A stretch of 64,000 nucleotides of DNA from Maribacter polysiphoniae (GCF_003148665.1 NZ_QGGQ01000007.1:62001-126000); one strand, 5' to 3'. Shown: positions 1 to 9,326, counted from the stretch's first letter. Program-made: numbers and translations. Notes: generated by a model not told the origin, from the sequence alone.

Positions 1-54
1 ACGTTGGTCGAACCAACCCTGACAGAATCGCCAGGGTCTTCGTTCTTCTATTCT

Positions 55-1266
55 TTACTGTCTACTAGAGCTTCTTCCTTTAGAGCTTCTAGAGCTACTA
101 CTCCTTGTTGCAACACTTCTACTTTTGGAAGCAGCTTTTCGTACGGTACTTTTACTAGTACTACGACTTGATGGCCTTTGGGCAACGGACCTTTGGGTTC
201 TTGTAGAGGTAGTGCTACGTACGTTTTTGTTCGTGGTTCTACTTACAGGTTTCTTGTACGTGGTGGTACTTCTTGTTACCGTGGTTCTTCGAGGCGTTTG
301 TGTTACTGTCCGTTTGGTAGTTGTATTGCGTTGTGGTGTCCTTACCGATGTTGATCGTTGGGCTACACTACGGTTATTCACGGATTTTGTTTGAACGCTC
401 TTGGATCTATTGACTGTCGATCTATTGGCAACATTGGCAGAGGAACGATTCGAACGGGTTCCAGCATTTCTGGCTACAGTACCTCTTTGGGTATTTGATC
501 TATAGTTCTTGTTTGAATCATTGTTCCTGTTTACCGTTCTATTACTTCGTGCCACATCATTTCTTCGGGTATTGTTCACTCTGCGTTGGGCAACCCTTTT
601 ATCATTTCTGTAAATAGTGGCTCTTTCACGACGTACTTGGTTATATCTATGTTCCCTTCCGATTTTGGCATAAGCTCTTCGTGTATTATAGTGATATGGT
701 CTATAATAGGTATATCGGTAAGGTGTATAATACCTTCTGTAGGGTCTCTGGTATACTAACGAAAATCCGATTGCGGGTCTTAAAAAGAACCTGTGGAAAG
801 GTCTGTATACATAGTGTCTGTTGTAAACATTGATGTATCCTGTATGGTGATCATAGAATCCGTTATGGTTGTAATAAACATACATGCCACCCATTCTGAA
901 AACCCTATTGTTCCTATAACGTATATCAACATCACCAATTTGGGTCACACGACCATAGTGGTCATAATAAATAGGTACGTTCTCTACTTGGATAACGGCA
1001 CCATAATCATCGTATTGGGCATAAGGACTATAATCATATCCGGAATTCATGGTTATTCCATTATTACGTCCGGATACATAATTCTCAATATAAAAATCGA
1101 ATTCACCATCGGGAAATACTGAAAACGTAATGCCTTGCTCAATAAAAATGAACGAGTTGTTGTTTGTATAAGCATTGCGTGTTGCAACCTTATCTTCAAC
1201 GGTACTAGCCATGGTTCCAGAGGTACCAAATACGAGGGCTGTTAAAAGAAGTACTAAATTTCTCAT
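55..1266 (-). CDS. secreted Tyr/Arg- then Arg/Ser/Thr-rich basic protein
   Basis: 403 aa, function unknown. Residues 1-20 look like a Sec signal peptide ending near TMAS. Residues 35-160 are a Tyr/Asn/Gly-rich region with short repeating beta-like strands. Residues 160-200 are very rich in Tyr, Arg and Pro (RPYRRYYTPYRYTYYRPYHY). From about residue 200 to the end the chain is almost only Arg, Ser, Thr, Asn and Lys and must be strongly basic and disordered. The N-terminal half resembles conserved hypothetical secreted proteins of flavobacteria; the basic tail may be annotated elsewhere as histone-like purely from composition. It stands alone, convergent with nothing visible, upstream of uvrA on the same strand. 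Start chosen because the signal peptide begins there. Confidence 0.8.
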   Translation of the reverse strand: MRNLVLLLTALVFGTSGTMASTVEDKVATRNAYTNNNSFIFIEQGITFSVFPDGEFDFYIENYVSGRNNGITMNSGYDYSPYAQYDDYGAVIQVENVPIYYDHYGRVTQIGDVDIRYRNNRVFRMGGMYVYYNHNGFYDHHTGYINVYNRHYVYRPFHRFFLRPAIGFSLVYQRPYRRYYTPYRYTYYRPYHYNTRRAYAKIGREHRYNQVRRERATIYRNDKRVAQRRVNNTRRNDVARSNRTVNRNNDSNKNYRSNTQRGTVARNAGTRSNRSSANVANRSTVNRSKSVQTKSVNNRSVAQRSTSVRTPQRNTTTKRTVTQTPRRTTVTRSTTTYKKPVSRTTNKNVRSTTSTRTQRSVAQRPSSRSTSKSTVRKAASKSRSVATRSSSSRSSKGRSSSRQ

Positions 1267-1501
1267 GATATAAGGTTTTAATTCCCGAATGCAACTATTT
1301 ACATTCGATTAGTATATACCAAACAACGTGCCAAAAAATAGTTTACGATTGTAATCAACTGATAAACAGCCAAATAAAACTATATGTAAATATGGGGAAA
1401 GTCGTAGCTTTCCTTTTTTACAGGAAAAACAACGCCCGATCATAAAGGTGGTACCACCCAATAGGGCCTTTCTGATTTAAATAAATAGTAGAGTGGTCCG
1501 G

Positions 1502-4279
1502 TTATAGTTTTTCCTTTAAGTAATTAGCAGTAAAGGAGGATTTGTTTTTAATGATTTCCTCAGGCGTGCCTTGTGCCAATAGTTGTCCGCCATTTTCGCC
1601 ACCTTCGGGACCAAGGTCAATAATATGGTCGGCACATTTGATAAGTTCGATATTGTGTTCGATGACTATGACCGAGTGCCCTTTTGATATTAAGGCATCA
1701 AATGACTTCAACAATTTTTTAATGTCATGGAAGTGCAATCCGGTCGTTGGTTCATCAAAAATGAACAAAGCTTTGTCTTTCGTGGTCCCTTTTACCAGGA
1801 AAGAAGCAAGTTTGATCCGTTGGGCCTCACCACCGGAAAGGGTAGAGGAGGATTGCCCTAAAGTGACATACCCAAGTCCCACTTCCCGTAAGGGGCTTAA
1901 CTTGCCTACAATTTTATGCTGTCCATGTTTTTCGAAAAAATCGATGGCATCATCAATTGTCATATTCAGTACATCGGCAATATTGGCTCCTTCGAAAGTA
2001 ACTTCCAAGACTTCTTTTTTGAACCGTTTGCCATTACAGGTATCACATTCCAAATGTACATCGGCCATAAACTGCATCTCTACGGTTATTTCACCTTCTC
2101 CCTTACATTTTTCACAGCGGCCACCATCGACATTAAAAGAAAAATGTTTGGCTTGGTACGCCCTGATCTTACTTAACTTTTGTGCCGCAAACAAGGCCCT
2201 GATATCGTCATAGGCCTTAATATAGGTTACCGGGTTTGATCGTGAGGACCTTCCTATAGGGTTCTGATCAACAAATTCGACATGTTTGATGGAATCGTAT
2301 TTGCCTTCTACGGAAGTAAACTGTCCCGCTTTCTGACCATAACCTCCAACATTCTTAAGAATTATCGGATAGAGCAACTTTTTTACCAATGTACTTTTTC
2401 CACTACCGGAAACGCCGGTTATGACCGTCAACATGTTCAAGGGAAAGGTAACATCGATATTTTTTAGGTTGTTTTCCCTAGCGCCCTTGATTTCAATATA
2501 ATTTTTAGAGACCCTTCTTTTTTTAGGGACTTCGATTTTAAGGGTGCCGTTCAAATATCCAGCGGTAAGGGAAGATGACTTAAGGATTTCGGTCAACGTG
2601 CCGTGAGCGACCACTTCGCCACCGTGGGTTCCTGCTTCAGGCCCAATATCGATAACTTCATCGGCGGCATTCATAATATCCTCATCATGTTCAACCACGA
2701 TAACGGTATTGCCGAGATCCCGAAGGGATTTCAAAACGTCTATAAGGTTCTCGGTATCCTTGGGGTGCAAACCGATACTGGGTTCATCAAGGATATACAT
2801 GGAACCGACAAGACTACTGCCCAACGAAGTCGCCAAATTAATACGTTGGCTTTCACCACCGGAAAGTGTATTCGATTTTCGGTTCAGGGTTAGGTAATTG
2901 AGTCCGACTTTTTCCAGGAATCCCAATCGGGTATGTATTTCCTTCAATAGCCTGTTCGCAATTTGGGCATCATGGTCATTGAGGGAAAGTTGTTTGAAAA
3001 AAGCGGTTAATTTATCAATGGGTAATTCCACCAAATCCGTAATCGACTTACCGCTGATTTTTACATATTCGGTTTCCTTTCGTAAACGTTTGCCACGACA
3101 TTCGCTACATTTTGTCTTTCCTCGATACCGGGATAACATGACCCGGTTTTGTATTTTGTAACTTTTATCCTCCAAGAGGCTAAAGAACTTATGCAACCCG
3201 GTAAAATGGGAATTACCGTTCCAAACCAATTGTTTTTGGTCTTCGGTTAGCTCAAACCATGGCTTGTGGATGGGGAAATCAAATTTATAGGCATGGTTCA
3301 CCAATTCATCGCGATACCAACCCATACTTTCACCCCTCCAAGGGAATATGGCATTTTCATAGACAGAAAGTGCCGTATTGGGTATGACCAAATCCTCATC
3401 GATACCAATGACGTCTCCATATCCTTCACATTTAGGGCAGGCACCATAGGGGTTGTTGAAACTGAAAAGGTGTACATTGGGTTCTAGAAAAGACATCCCG
3501 TCTTTTTCGAATTTATTGTTGAAAACGGTTTGCTTCCCTGTTTTAAGCTCTTCGATGACACATTCCCCTTTCCCTTCAAAGAATGCGGTATCGACAGCAT
3601 TTGCCAGACGATTGTAAAAATCCTCGTCATCCTTGGTAATGATCCTGTCGATGACCAGATTGAATTCACGGCCAATATCTTCAGGGGCGGCATCGATACG
3701 AATAACCTTATCATTATGTTTTATTCGGGCATATCCTTGTTTAGAGAATAATTGCAATGATTTTATGGGGTCCCGATCTTCTTTGATGACTATTGGCGCC
3801 AAGAGCAGGAGTTTTTCCCCTTCATCATACTGTTGAACGTAATCAACAACATCACTGACCGTATGTTTTTTTACCTCTTCCCCCGATATCGGGGAAATCG
3901 TCCTACCGATACGGGCAAATAACAATTTAAGGTAATCGTAAATCTCGGTCGTAGTGCCTACTGTTGAACGCGGGTTGGTGGAATTGACTTTTTGTTCAAT
4001 GGCAATGGCAGGGGCTATACCTTTAATATAATCTACCTTGGGTTTGTTCAGTTTACCTAAAAACTGGCGTGCATAGGAAGAAAGACTTTCCACATATCTA
4101 CGTTGTCCTTCGGCGTATAAGGTATCAAACGCCAAACTCGATTTCCCGGAACCCGAAAGTCCTGTAATCACAACCAATTTGTTCCTGGGTATGACAACGT
4201 CAATATTTTTTAAATTGTGCAGTTTCGCACCCTTTATGATAATATTATTCTTGGGATTTATGTCTTGTAATTTGGGCAT
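1502..4279 (-). CDS. uvrA: UvrABC excinuclease subunit A
   Basis: DNA damage recognition ATPase of nucleotide excision repair; as a dimer it scans DNA with UvrB and loads UvrB at lesions. 925 aa from the ATG at 4279 (MPKLQDINPK); an in-frame ATG 27 bases upstream exists but adds an unlikely leader. Two ABC ATPase halves are visible: Walker A GLSGSGKSS near residue 40 and GVSGSGKST near 630, ABC signatures LSGGESQR and LSGGEAQR, and Walker B ILDEPSIGLH and IFDEPTTGLH. Zinc modules are seen as CPKC...CSEC in the first half and CEKC...CDTC in the second. Length is normal for the family. Monocistronic by appearance. Confidence 0.97.
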   Translation of the reverse strand: MPKLQDINPKNNIIIKGAKLHNLKNIDVVIPRNKLVVITGLSGSGKSSLAFDTLYAEGQRRYVESLSSYARQFLGKLNKPKVDYIKGIAPAIAIEQKVNSTNPRSTVGTTTEIYDYLKLLFARIGRTISPISGEEVKKHTVSDVVDYVQQYDEGEKLLLLAPIVIKEDRDPIKSLQLFSKQGYARIKHNDKVIRIDAAPEDIGREFNLVIDRIITKDDEDFYNRLANAVDTAFFEGKGECVIEELKTGKQTVFNNKFEKDGMSFLEPNVHLFSFNNPYGACPKCEGYGDVIGIDEDLVIPNTALSVYENAIFPWRGESMGWYRDELVNHAYKFDFPIHKPWFELTEDQKQLVWNGNSHFTGLHKFFSLLEDKSYKIQNRVMLSRYRGKTKCSECRGKRLRKETEYVKISGKSITDLVELPIDKLTAFFKQLSLNDHDAQIANRLLKEIHTRLGFLEKVGLNYLTLNRKSNTLSGGESQRINLATSLGSSLVGSMYILDEPSIGLHPKDTENLIDVLKSLRDLGNTVIVVEHDEDIMNAADEVIDIGPEAGTHGGEVVAHGTLTEILKSSSLTAGYLNGTLKIEVPKKRRVSKNYIEIKGARENNLKNIDVTFPLNMLTVITGVSGSGKSTLVKKLLYPIILKNVGGYGQKAGQFTSVEGKYDSIKHVEFVDQNPIGRSSRSNPVTYIKAYDDIRALFAAQKLSKIRAYQAKHFSFNVDGGRCEKCKGEGEITVEMQFMADVHLECDTCNGKRFKKEVLEVTFEGANIADVLNMTIDDAIDFFEKHGQHKIVGKLSPLREVGLGYVTLGQSSSTLSGGEAQRIKLASFLVKGTTKDKALFIFDEPTTGLHFHDIKKLLKSFDALISKGHSVIVIEHNIELIKCADHIIDLGPEGGENGGQLLAQGTPEEIIKNKSSFTANYLKEKL

Positions 4280-4396
4280 ATTCTTGATTAGGCCGCAAAG
4301 ATACAATATGTGGGATGCATTTGCCAGTAAAGCATGTGCTTGCCTCTAATTTATTGATAATTACACGACTATTTTTTTATAACCTATTATTTTCTC

Positions 4397-4404
4397 TATA
4401 TTTG
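4397..4404 (+). promoter_or_regulatory. TAnnTTTG -7 box for the first ECF sigma factor
   Basis: TATATTTG matches the Bacteroidota -7 consensus TAnnTTTG and lies about 120 bases before the sigma factor start, in the uvrA/sigma divergent gap. No convincing -33 TTTG at the expected distance. Confidence 0.45.
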
Positions 4405-4525
4405 AACATAATAAAATGTTAAGACGCCTATAGCAAGACAATTACTTTTTTAAAATTAGTGTAACCCCAAAAAGGCTTTTCCTAAAAGGACTGGCCCCTA
4501 GTTTTAACTTTAAAAAGTAATTGAC

Positions 4526-5107
4526 ATGGAACTTCAAATAGCAGACTCCCTACTTATACAGAATTACATCAATGGAGACGAACGCGCTCTAGAAACCCTT
4601 ATAAAAAGGCATAACCAAAGACTTAGTAGTTTTATCTACTCAAAGGTCAATGATCGTGAGATAACCGAGGATATTTTTCAGGACACCTTTATTAAGGTAA
4701 TACGCACCCTGAAAAAGGGGAAGTATAATGAAGAGGGTAAATTTCTGCCCTGGGTCATGCGTATTGCACACAACCTTATTATAGACCATTTTAGAAAGAA
4801 CCGTAGAATGCCCTATTTCGAGGCTTCCAATACGTTCGATATATTTTCCGTGGTCCATGATGAGAAATTGAATATTGAAAAACAAATCATCAAAGACCAG
4901 ATTGATGAGGACTTGGTCTTACTTATTGAGGAGTTGCCCGTTGATCAGCGGGATGTTCTGGTCATGCGTATGTATAAGGATATGAGTTTTAAGGAAATTT
5001 CCGAAAATACGGGGGTCAGTATCAATACAGCCTTGGGACGTATGCGCTATGCATTGATCAATCTGAGGAAAATTATAGACGAACACAATATCGTTTTAAC
5101 GAATTAA
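4526..5107 (+). CDS. ECF-type RNA polymerase sigma-70 factor (copy 1)
   Basis: 193 aa. Sigma region 2 is at about residues 20-90 (DIFQDTFIKV, then LPWVMRIAHNLIIDHFRK), region 4 at about 135-185 with a helix-turn-helix (MSFKEISENTGVSINTALGR). It should direct core RNA polymerase to a small regulon; its target is not visible. It is about 80% identical by eye to the sigma factor at 5744, and both are followed by a related 47-aa gene, so the pair looks like a tandem duplication. No anti-sigma factor of the FecR type is adjacent. Confidence 0.93.
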   Translation: MELQIADSLLIQNYINGDERALETLIKRHNQRLSSFIYSKVNDREITEDIFQDTFIKVIRTLKKGKYNEEGKFLPWVMRIAHNLIIDHFRKNRRMPYFEASNTFDIFSVVHDEKLNIEKQIIKDQIDEDLVLLIEELPVDQRDVLVMRMYKDMSFKEISENTGVSINTALGRMRYALINLRKIIDEHNIVLTN

Positions 5108-5222
5108 TCATTACCTGTGTCGACAAACCTATTATTTCGACGAATATTAAGGTCTTAGGTCGAACGTATTTATTATATTGAACCTTGTAGCGTTTTCATA
5201 ATGAAACAATACTTAAATAGAT

Positions 5223-5366
5223 ATGGGGAAATTTTACGTCGAGAAAAAGAAAAAGTATGAAAAGGTGATGGCTAAACCAGAAACCATTGATTTTTTATTA
5301 AACTATTCCAAGTCATTGAAAATTAATGATATTAAAGGAGTCAAGTTCGAAAGCAACATGAATTGA
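5223..5366 (+). CDS. 47-aa protein linked to ECF sigma factor (copy 1)
   Basis: Small gene not normally called by length cut-offs. It starts MGKFYVEKKK and ends KFESNMN. It aligns without gaps over all 47 residues with the small protein at 6399 (23 identities by eye), the shared core being VMA..ETI.FL.N[YF]SKSL.I. Soluble, no membrane segment or signal peptide. It lies 115 bases after the sigma factor and directly before a terminator hairpin. The conserved length and the repeated linkage support a real gene; function unknown, a sigma regulator is one possibility. Confidence 0.7.
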   Translation: MGKFYVEKKKKYEKVMAKPETIDFLLNYSKSLKINDIKGVKFESNMN

Positions 5367-5385
5367 AGTTTTATTGATACAAGAG

Positions 5386-5424
5386 AAAAGCCCTTATTAC
5401 TGCTGTAATAGGGGCTTTTTTATT
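5386..5424 (+). terminator. rho-independent terminator after the 47-aa gene
   Basis: Arms AAGCCCTTATTAC and GTAATAGGGGCTT around a TGCT loop, followed by a T run. Confidence 0.85.
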
Positions 5425-5743
5425 TTCAGGATGTTGTGGATGGTACTTGTGCATTACGATTATACCCCATAGGATGTCAAAAAGAAGACCATTATGGTCA
5501 TTGGTCGAGGTAACTGGGATTTCCTTGGATTATTGTATTAAAAATCAAAAATGATTGTTTCACATCATAATAGGTGCATTTGACAACATAGTTTTTTCCA
5601 CACCCCTCTATTTATCTAGTTTTAGGTCATAATTAAAGAATAGCACATATTTCGAAAGAAAGGTGCCAGACTCAAAGTAAAGACCGAATAACTATAAATC
5701 AAGCTTTAGGAAACGAAGCTCTAAACTTAAAAAAGTACTTTGT
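5425..5743. other. gap between sigma cassettes, no gene seen
   Basis: About 320 AT-rich bases between the terminator of the first sigma cassette and the second sigma factor. I see no open reading frame with protein-like composition and no strong promoter box; the promoter of the second cassette must be here. Confidence 0.5.
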
Positions 5744-6328
5744 ATGGAACTACAAATTGAAGATTCAATACTAGTAAGGGATTATATCAGCGGAGACGAA
5801 AAAGCCCTTGAAATTCTTATCAACCGACACAATCAACGAGTATCAAGTTTTATTTATTCCAAAGTATTGGATAGGGATATCACTGAGGATATCTTTCAGG
5901 ATACCTTTATTAAAGTGATCAAGACCTTAAAGAAGGGTACATATAGTGAGGAAGGTAAATTTTTACCATGGGTGATGCGAATTGCCCACAACCTTATAAT
6001 CGATCATTTCAGGAAGAACAAAAGAATGCCGATGTTCGAGGGTAGTGATGATTTCAATATTTTTTCTGTAATAGGGGACGATAAATTGAATGCCGAAAAG
6101 CAATTGATCAAAGACCAGATAAATACGGATTTAAGATATTTGGTGGATGAGTTGCCGGACGATCAACGTGAAGTACTTGTGATGCGCATCTACAAAGACA
6201 TGAGCTTCAAGGAAATTTCAGAGAACACGGGAGTAAGTATCAATACGGCCCTTGGGAGAATGCGTTATGCACTTATCAACCTTCGAAAAATCATAGATAA
6301 AAACAACATCGTTCTTACAAATTCTTAG
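5744..6328 (+). CDS. ECF-type RNA polymerase sigma-70 factor (copy 2)
   Basis: 194 aa, same architecture as the protein at 4526: region 2 around residues 20-90 and region 4 HTH around 135-185. Substitutions cluster in the linker between regions 2 and 4 (residues 93-140), while the region 4 HTH is nearly unchanged, so the two paralogues may recognise the same -35-type element. Followed 70 bases later by the second 47-aa gene. Confidence 0.93.
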   Translation: MELQIEDSILVRDYISGDEKALEILINRHNQRVSSFIYSKVLDRDITEDIFQDTFIKVIKTLKKGTYSEEGKFLPWVMRIAHNLIIDHFRKNKRMPMFEGSDDFNIFSVIGDDKLNAEKQLIKDQINTDLRYLVDELPDDQREVLVMRIYKDMSFKEISENTGVSINTALGRMRYALINLRKIIDKNNIVLTNS

Positions 6329-6398
6329 GGGGAAGTATAGTTATAACAATATTTTGATATTAGTTGCGTTATCTTATCATAACAAGACTATTATCAAT

Positions 6399-6542
6399 AT
6401 GGAAAAAATTTACTTTGAGAACCCCCAAAAAAATAGTCCAGTAATGGCCTGTAAAGAAACAATCCAGTTTTTGACCAATTTTTCTAAGTCACTCTGTATT
6501 GTCAATCAAAACAAAATGCAGTTCGAATTGAACTTAAACTAA
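6399..6542 (+). CDS. 47-aa protein linked to ECF sigma factor (copy 2)
   Basis: Starts MEKIYFENPQ and ends QFELNLN, exactly 47 aa like its paralogue at 5223. A longer in-frame start at 6354 exists but the paralogue has no matching extension, so the ATG at 6399 is preferred. Ends just before a terminator. Same conserved core ETI.FL.N[YF]SKSL. Function unknown. Confidence 0.7.
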   Translation: MEKIYFENPQKNSPVMACKETIQFLTNFSKSLCIVNQNKMQFELNLN

Positions 6543-6546
6543 TAAA

Positions 6547-6575
6547 GAAACCCGTTTTTAGCGGGTTTTTTTGTG
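6547..6575 (+). terminator. terminator after second sigma cassette
   Basis: AAACCCG / CGGGTTT hairpin followed by a run of T; it overlaps the 3' end of the convergent nth gene and may serve only the plus strand. Confidence 0.7.
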
Positions 6576-7220
6576 TTTAAGATAATCGTTCAGTACTGAT
6601 TTTCTACCTATTGTCTTGGTAATTATATCCTTATCAAGGTCCCATCCCCTTGCCGGTGAATACTCACGGCCATACCAAATGATCTGTAAGTGAAGGTCAT
6701 TCCATAATTCCTTGGGAAATATGCGTTTGGCATCCTTCTCGGTCTGTACCACATTCTTACCATTTGTGAATCCCCATCGATACATTAATCGATGTATATG
6801 CGTATCCACAGGAAATGCCGGTATGCCGAAGGCTTGGGAAACCACAACACTGGCGGTCTTATGTCCGACCGAAGGAAACTCCTCCAATTGCGCTAGATCC
6901 TTAGGGACCACCCCGTCGTATTTATCGATCAAGATTTGGGAAAGACCATGTATACCTTTCGATTTCATGGGCGATAGTCCCACGGGTTTTATGATTTCCC
7001 GGATCTCATCGACAGACATTTTAACCATATCATAGGGGTTGTCGGCTCTTTCAAAAAGTAAAGGCGTAATTTGATTTACCCTAACATCGGTACTTTGGGC
7101 CGATAACAATACGGCGATCAAAAGGGTATAGGGATCTTTATGGTCTAAGGGAACGGGTATGGTAGGATAGAATTCCCGCAATGTCCTTATTACATAATCG
7201 ACCTTTTCTTTTTTTGTCAT
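6558..7220 (-). CDS. nth: endonuclease III family DNA glycosylase, no Fe-S cluster cysteines
   Basis: 220 aa. Base-excision repair glycosylase/AP lyase for oxidised pyrimidines. The helix-hairpin-helix is LEEFPSVGHKTA with the catalytic Lys at 121 and the conserved Asp at 139 (PVDTHIHR). The C-terminal loop that holds the [4Fe-4S] cluster in E. coli Nth (C-x6-C-x2-C-x5-C) is here GREYSPARGWDLDKDIITKT and has no cysteine. The cluster is therefore absent, which I believe is shared by related Bacteroidota sequences. Divergent from bcp with a 53-base gap. Confidence 0.93.
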   Translation of the reverse strand: MTKKEKVDYVIRTLREFYPTIPVPLDHKDPYTLLIAVLLSAQSTDVRVNQITPLLFERADNPYDMVKMSVDEIREIIKPVGLSPMKSKGIHGLSQILIDKYDGVVPKDLAQLEEFPSVGHKTASVVVSQAFGIPAFPVDTHIHRLMYRWGFTNGKNVVQTEKDAKRIFPKELWNDLHLQIIWYGREYSPARGWDLDKDIITKTIGRKSVLNDYLKHKKTR

Positions 7221-7273
7221 TTTAAGCTTACTTTAGCTATTGATAAAGAATTGCTAATTTAGAAAAATCGACT

Positions 7274-7726
7274 ATGAAAACACTACAAGTGGGTGATAAA
7301 GTCCCAGAGTTCATTTCAAAGGATCAAGACGGTAATACGATACGACTTTCCGATTACCATGGGAAAAAGTTAATCGTTTTTTTCTATCCCAAGGCCAGCA
7401 CACCCGGATGTACCGCTGAGGCGTGTAATCTAAGGGATAATTACAGTGTACTGCAATCGCAAGGATACGAATTGTTGGGGGTTAGTGCCGATTCGGAAAA
7501 AAGACAGACCAATTTCAGGAATAAATACGATTTTCCATTTCCACTTTTGGCCGATGAGGACCATACCGTGATCAATACTTTCGGGGTCTGGGGGCCAAAG
7601 AAATTTATGGGACGGGAATATGACGGTATCCACAGAAAAACCTTTGTGGTCAATGAGGAAGGTGTGGTAACCAAGGTTATCGATAAGGTGAAGACAAAGG
7701 ACCATGCCGCCCAGCTGCTTGACTGA
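7274..7726 (+). CDS. bcp: thioredoxin-dependent thiol peroxidase (BCP/PrxQ)
   Basis: 150 aa cytosolic peroxiredoxin that reduces hydroperoxides with thioredoxin. Peroxidatic Cys46 sits in STPGCTAEAC with the resolving Cys51 five residues on, the PrxQ arrangement. Thioredoxin fold motif FFYPKASTPG follows a KKLIVFFY strand. Normal length. Divergently transcribed from nth, a pairing that fits oxidative damage defence plus repair. Confidence 0.96.
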   Translation: MKTLQVGDKVPEFISKDQDGNTIRLSDYHGKKLIVFFYPKASTPGCTAEACNLRDNYSVLQSQGYELLGVSADSEKRQTNFRNKYDFPFPLLADEDHTVINTFGVWGPKKFMGREYDGIHRKTFVVNEEGVVTKVIDKVKTKDHAAQLLD

Positions 7727-7754
7727 TTGTTCTTTCGGTATTATGGCATACAAA

Positions 7755-7787
7755 AACGTCCCAACCTTTTCGTTGGGACGTTTTTTA
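7755..7787. terminator. bidirectional terminator between bcp and the 483-aa gene
   Basis: Perfect 11-bp arms AACGTCCCAAC / GTTGGGACGTT, with A run on one side and T run on the other, between two convergent genes. Confidence 0.85.
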
Positions 7788-7812
7788 TATTGTATTTGAA
7801 ATCCTTAGGGAT

Positions 7813-9264
7813 TTACTCGTTCTTGATTTCGACTTTTCGGTTAAATAATTTTTTCTCCTTAATGATTTCGGCAATCCCTTCAGGCAGTGAATCTTCCCAA
7901 CCTTTTTCGTTGTTGACGATTTTCTTGAAGACATCCCTTGAGAAAATATCCATGATCTCCGGGTCGTAGTCGATGATATCCATGACTTTGCCATTGTATT
8001 TAAAGAACTTGTAAAGTTCCTTCATTCGAGGGTGAACCTTGATGTTGTTACTGGTCATGATCTGTCCGGTTTCCGGATTTTTCATCGGATAAAGGTATAC
8101 CTGCAGTTCCTTAAAGAACAATTTACCGAAGGCTTCCAATATACCACCGCTTAAATGGCGATAATATTTTTCATCAAAGATATCGACCAGGTTGTTTACC
8201 CCCATGGTAAGCCCAATCTTGGCTTTGGTGTAATTGTTGAAATATTCGACCAATTTATAGTACTCCTGAAAATTGGATATCATTACCGTATGTCCCATGG
8301 AACAGAGTAACTCGGCCCTATCCATAAAATCGCGCTCATCGATCTCCCCGGATGCTTTCAGGTTCGATAACGTGATTTCAAAAATAACGATGGTCTTACT
8401 TTCATCAACGGCCCGGTCGCGAATGAAAATATCGTATGATTTTTGGAGCATATCCATATTTACCTTGGTAACGGGTCTAAAACTACCCCTTAAGGCCAAT
8501 ATGTTTTTCTTGTACAGTTTGGCTGCGGGCAATAGGTTGTTGCCATCAGGACCGAACATTACGGCATCGGTCATGTCATTACGAATCAATTGTAGACTCA
8601 TTAACCTGTTGTCGACACCCTTGAAATTGGGTCCTGAGAAATTGACCATATCAATCTCTATGGTGTCCTTGTCGATATGATCGTAAAGGTATTTTAGTAA
8701 TTTTCTGGGTTTGTGATATTTATAGAATGCACCATAGATCAAGTTAACACCTAAAATCCCCAAGGTCTCTTGCTGCAAGCGCGCTTCATTTTGTTTAAAG
8801 CGAACGTGTAGTATAATTTCGTCGAATTCCTTTTGGTCGGGCTCCAATTGAAAGCGGATACCCAGCCAGCCGTGACCTTTATATCGTTTTGAAAAATCGA
8901 TGGTTGCTACCGTGTTGGCGTATGAAAAGAACAATCGATCGGGGTGTTTGTCCCTAGTGATCCGTTCCTCCATCAAACGCATTTCATGGGAAAGCATGGT
9001 TTTGAGACGAGGTTGTGACACATATCTGCCATCCGCCTCCACACCATAAATGGCATCACTGAATTCCTTATCATAGGCACTCATGGCCTTGGCTATGGTG
9101 CCAGAAGCTCCACCAGCCCTAAAAAAATGTCGGGCAGTTTCTTGTCCGGCTCCAATTTCCGCAAAAGTACCGTAAATGTCTGGATTTAAGTTTATCCTCA
9201 AGGTCTTGGCCTTGATAGAAGGGATGTTCTCAAATGCAGTGTCTCTTTTTAGAAATGAAGACAT
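7813..9264 (-). CDS. conserved hypothetical protein, 483 aa
   Basis: Soluble protein without signal peptide or membrane segments. Notable conserved-looking stretches are EIGAGQETARHFFRAGGASG near residues 36-55, AMSAYDKEFSDAIYG near 60-75 and GILGVNLIYGAFY near 165-178. The composition and absence of low-complexity sequence indicate a real, probably enzymatic, cytosolic protein. I recall homologues throughout flavobacteria with inconsistent names, so I do not assign a function. Divergent from the MBL hydrolase, with an 88-base gap. Confidence 0.85.
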   Translation of the reverse strand: MSSFLKRDTAFENIPSIKAKTLRINLNPDIYGTFAEIGAGQETARHFFRAGGASGTIAKAMSAYDKEFSDAIYGVEADGRYVSQPRLKTMLSHEMRLMEERITRDKHPDRLFFSYANTVATIDFSKRYKGHGWLGIRFQLEPDQKEFDEIILHVRFKQNEARLQQETLGILGVNLIYGAFYKYHKPRKLLKYLYDHIDKDTIEIDMVNFSGPNFKGVDNRLMSLQLIRNDMTDAVMFGPDGNNLLPAAKLYKKNILALRGSFRPVTKVNMDMLQKSYDIFIRDRAVDESKTIVIFEITLSNLKASGEIDERDFMDRAELLCSMGHTVMISNFQEYYKLVEYFNNYTKAKIGLTMGVNNLVDIFDEKYYRHLSGGILEAFGKLFFKELQVYLYPMKNPETGQIMTSNNIKVHPRMKELYKFFKYNGKVMDIIDYDPEIMDIFSRDVFKKIVNNEKGWEDSLPEGIAEIIKEKKLFNRKVEIKNE

Positions 9265-9326
9265 ATATTGGTTTTTGTTTGCGGTAAAGTTAATAAGATT
9301 GACTTAGCTATTAAATAAATATGTTA

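Noticed and set aside
10-40. Small stem-loops at the left window edge, considered as tRNA or terminator
   Set aside because: Stems are five to six bases without a T run, and no tRNA arms can be arranged.
1449-1460. 12-base palindrome GGTGGTACCACC downstream of uvrA
   Set aside because: Short and without a T run on the uvrA strand; could be chance, so not called a terminator.
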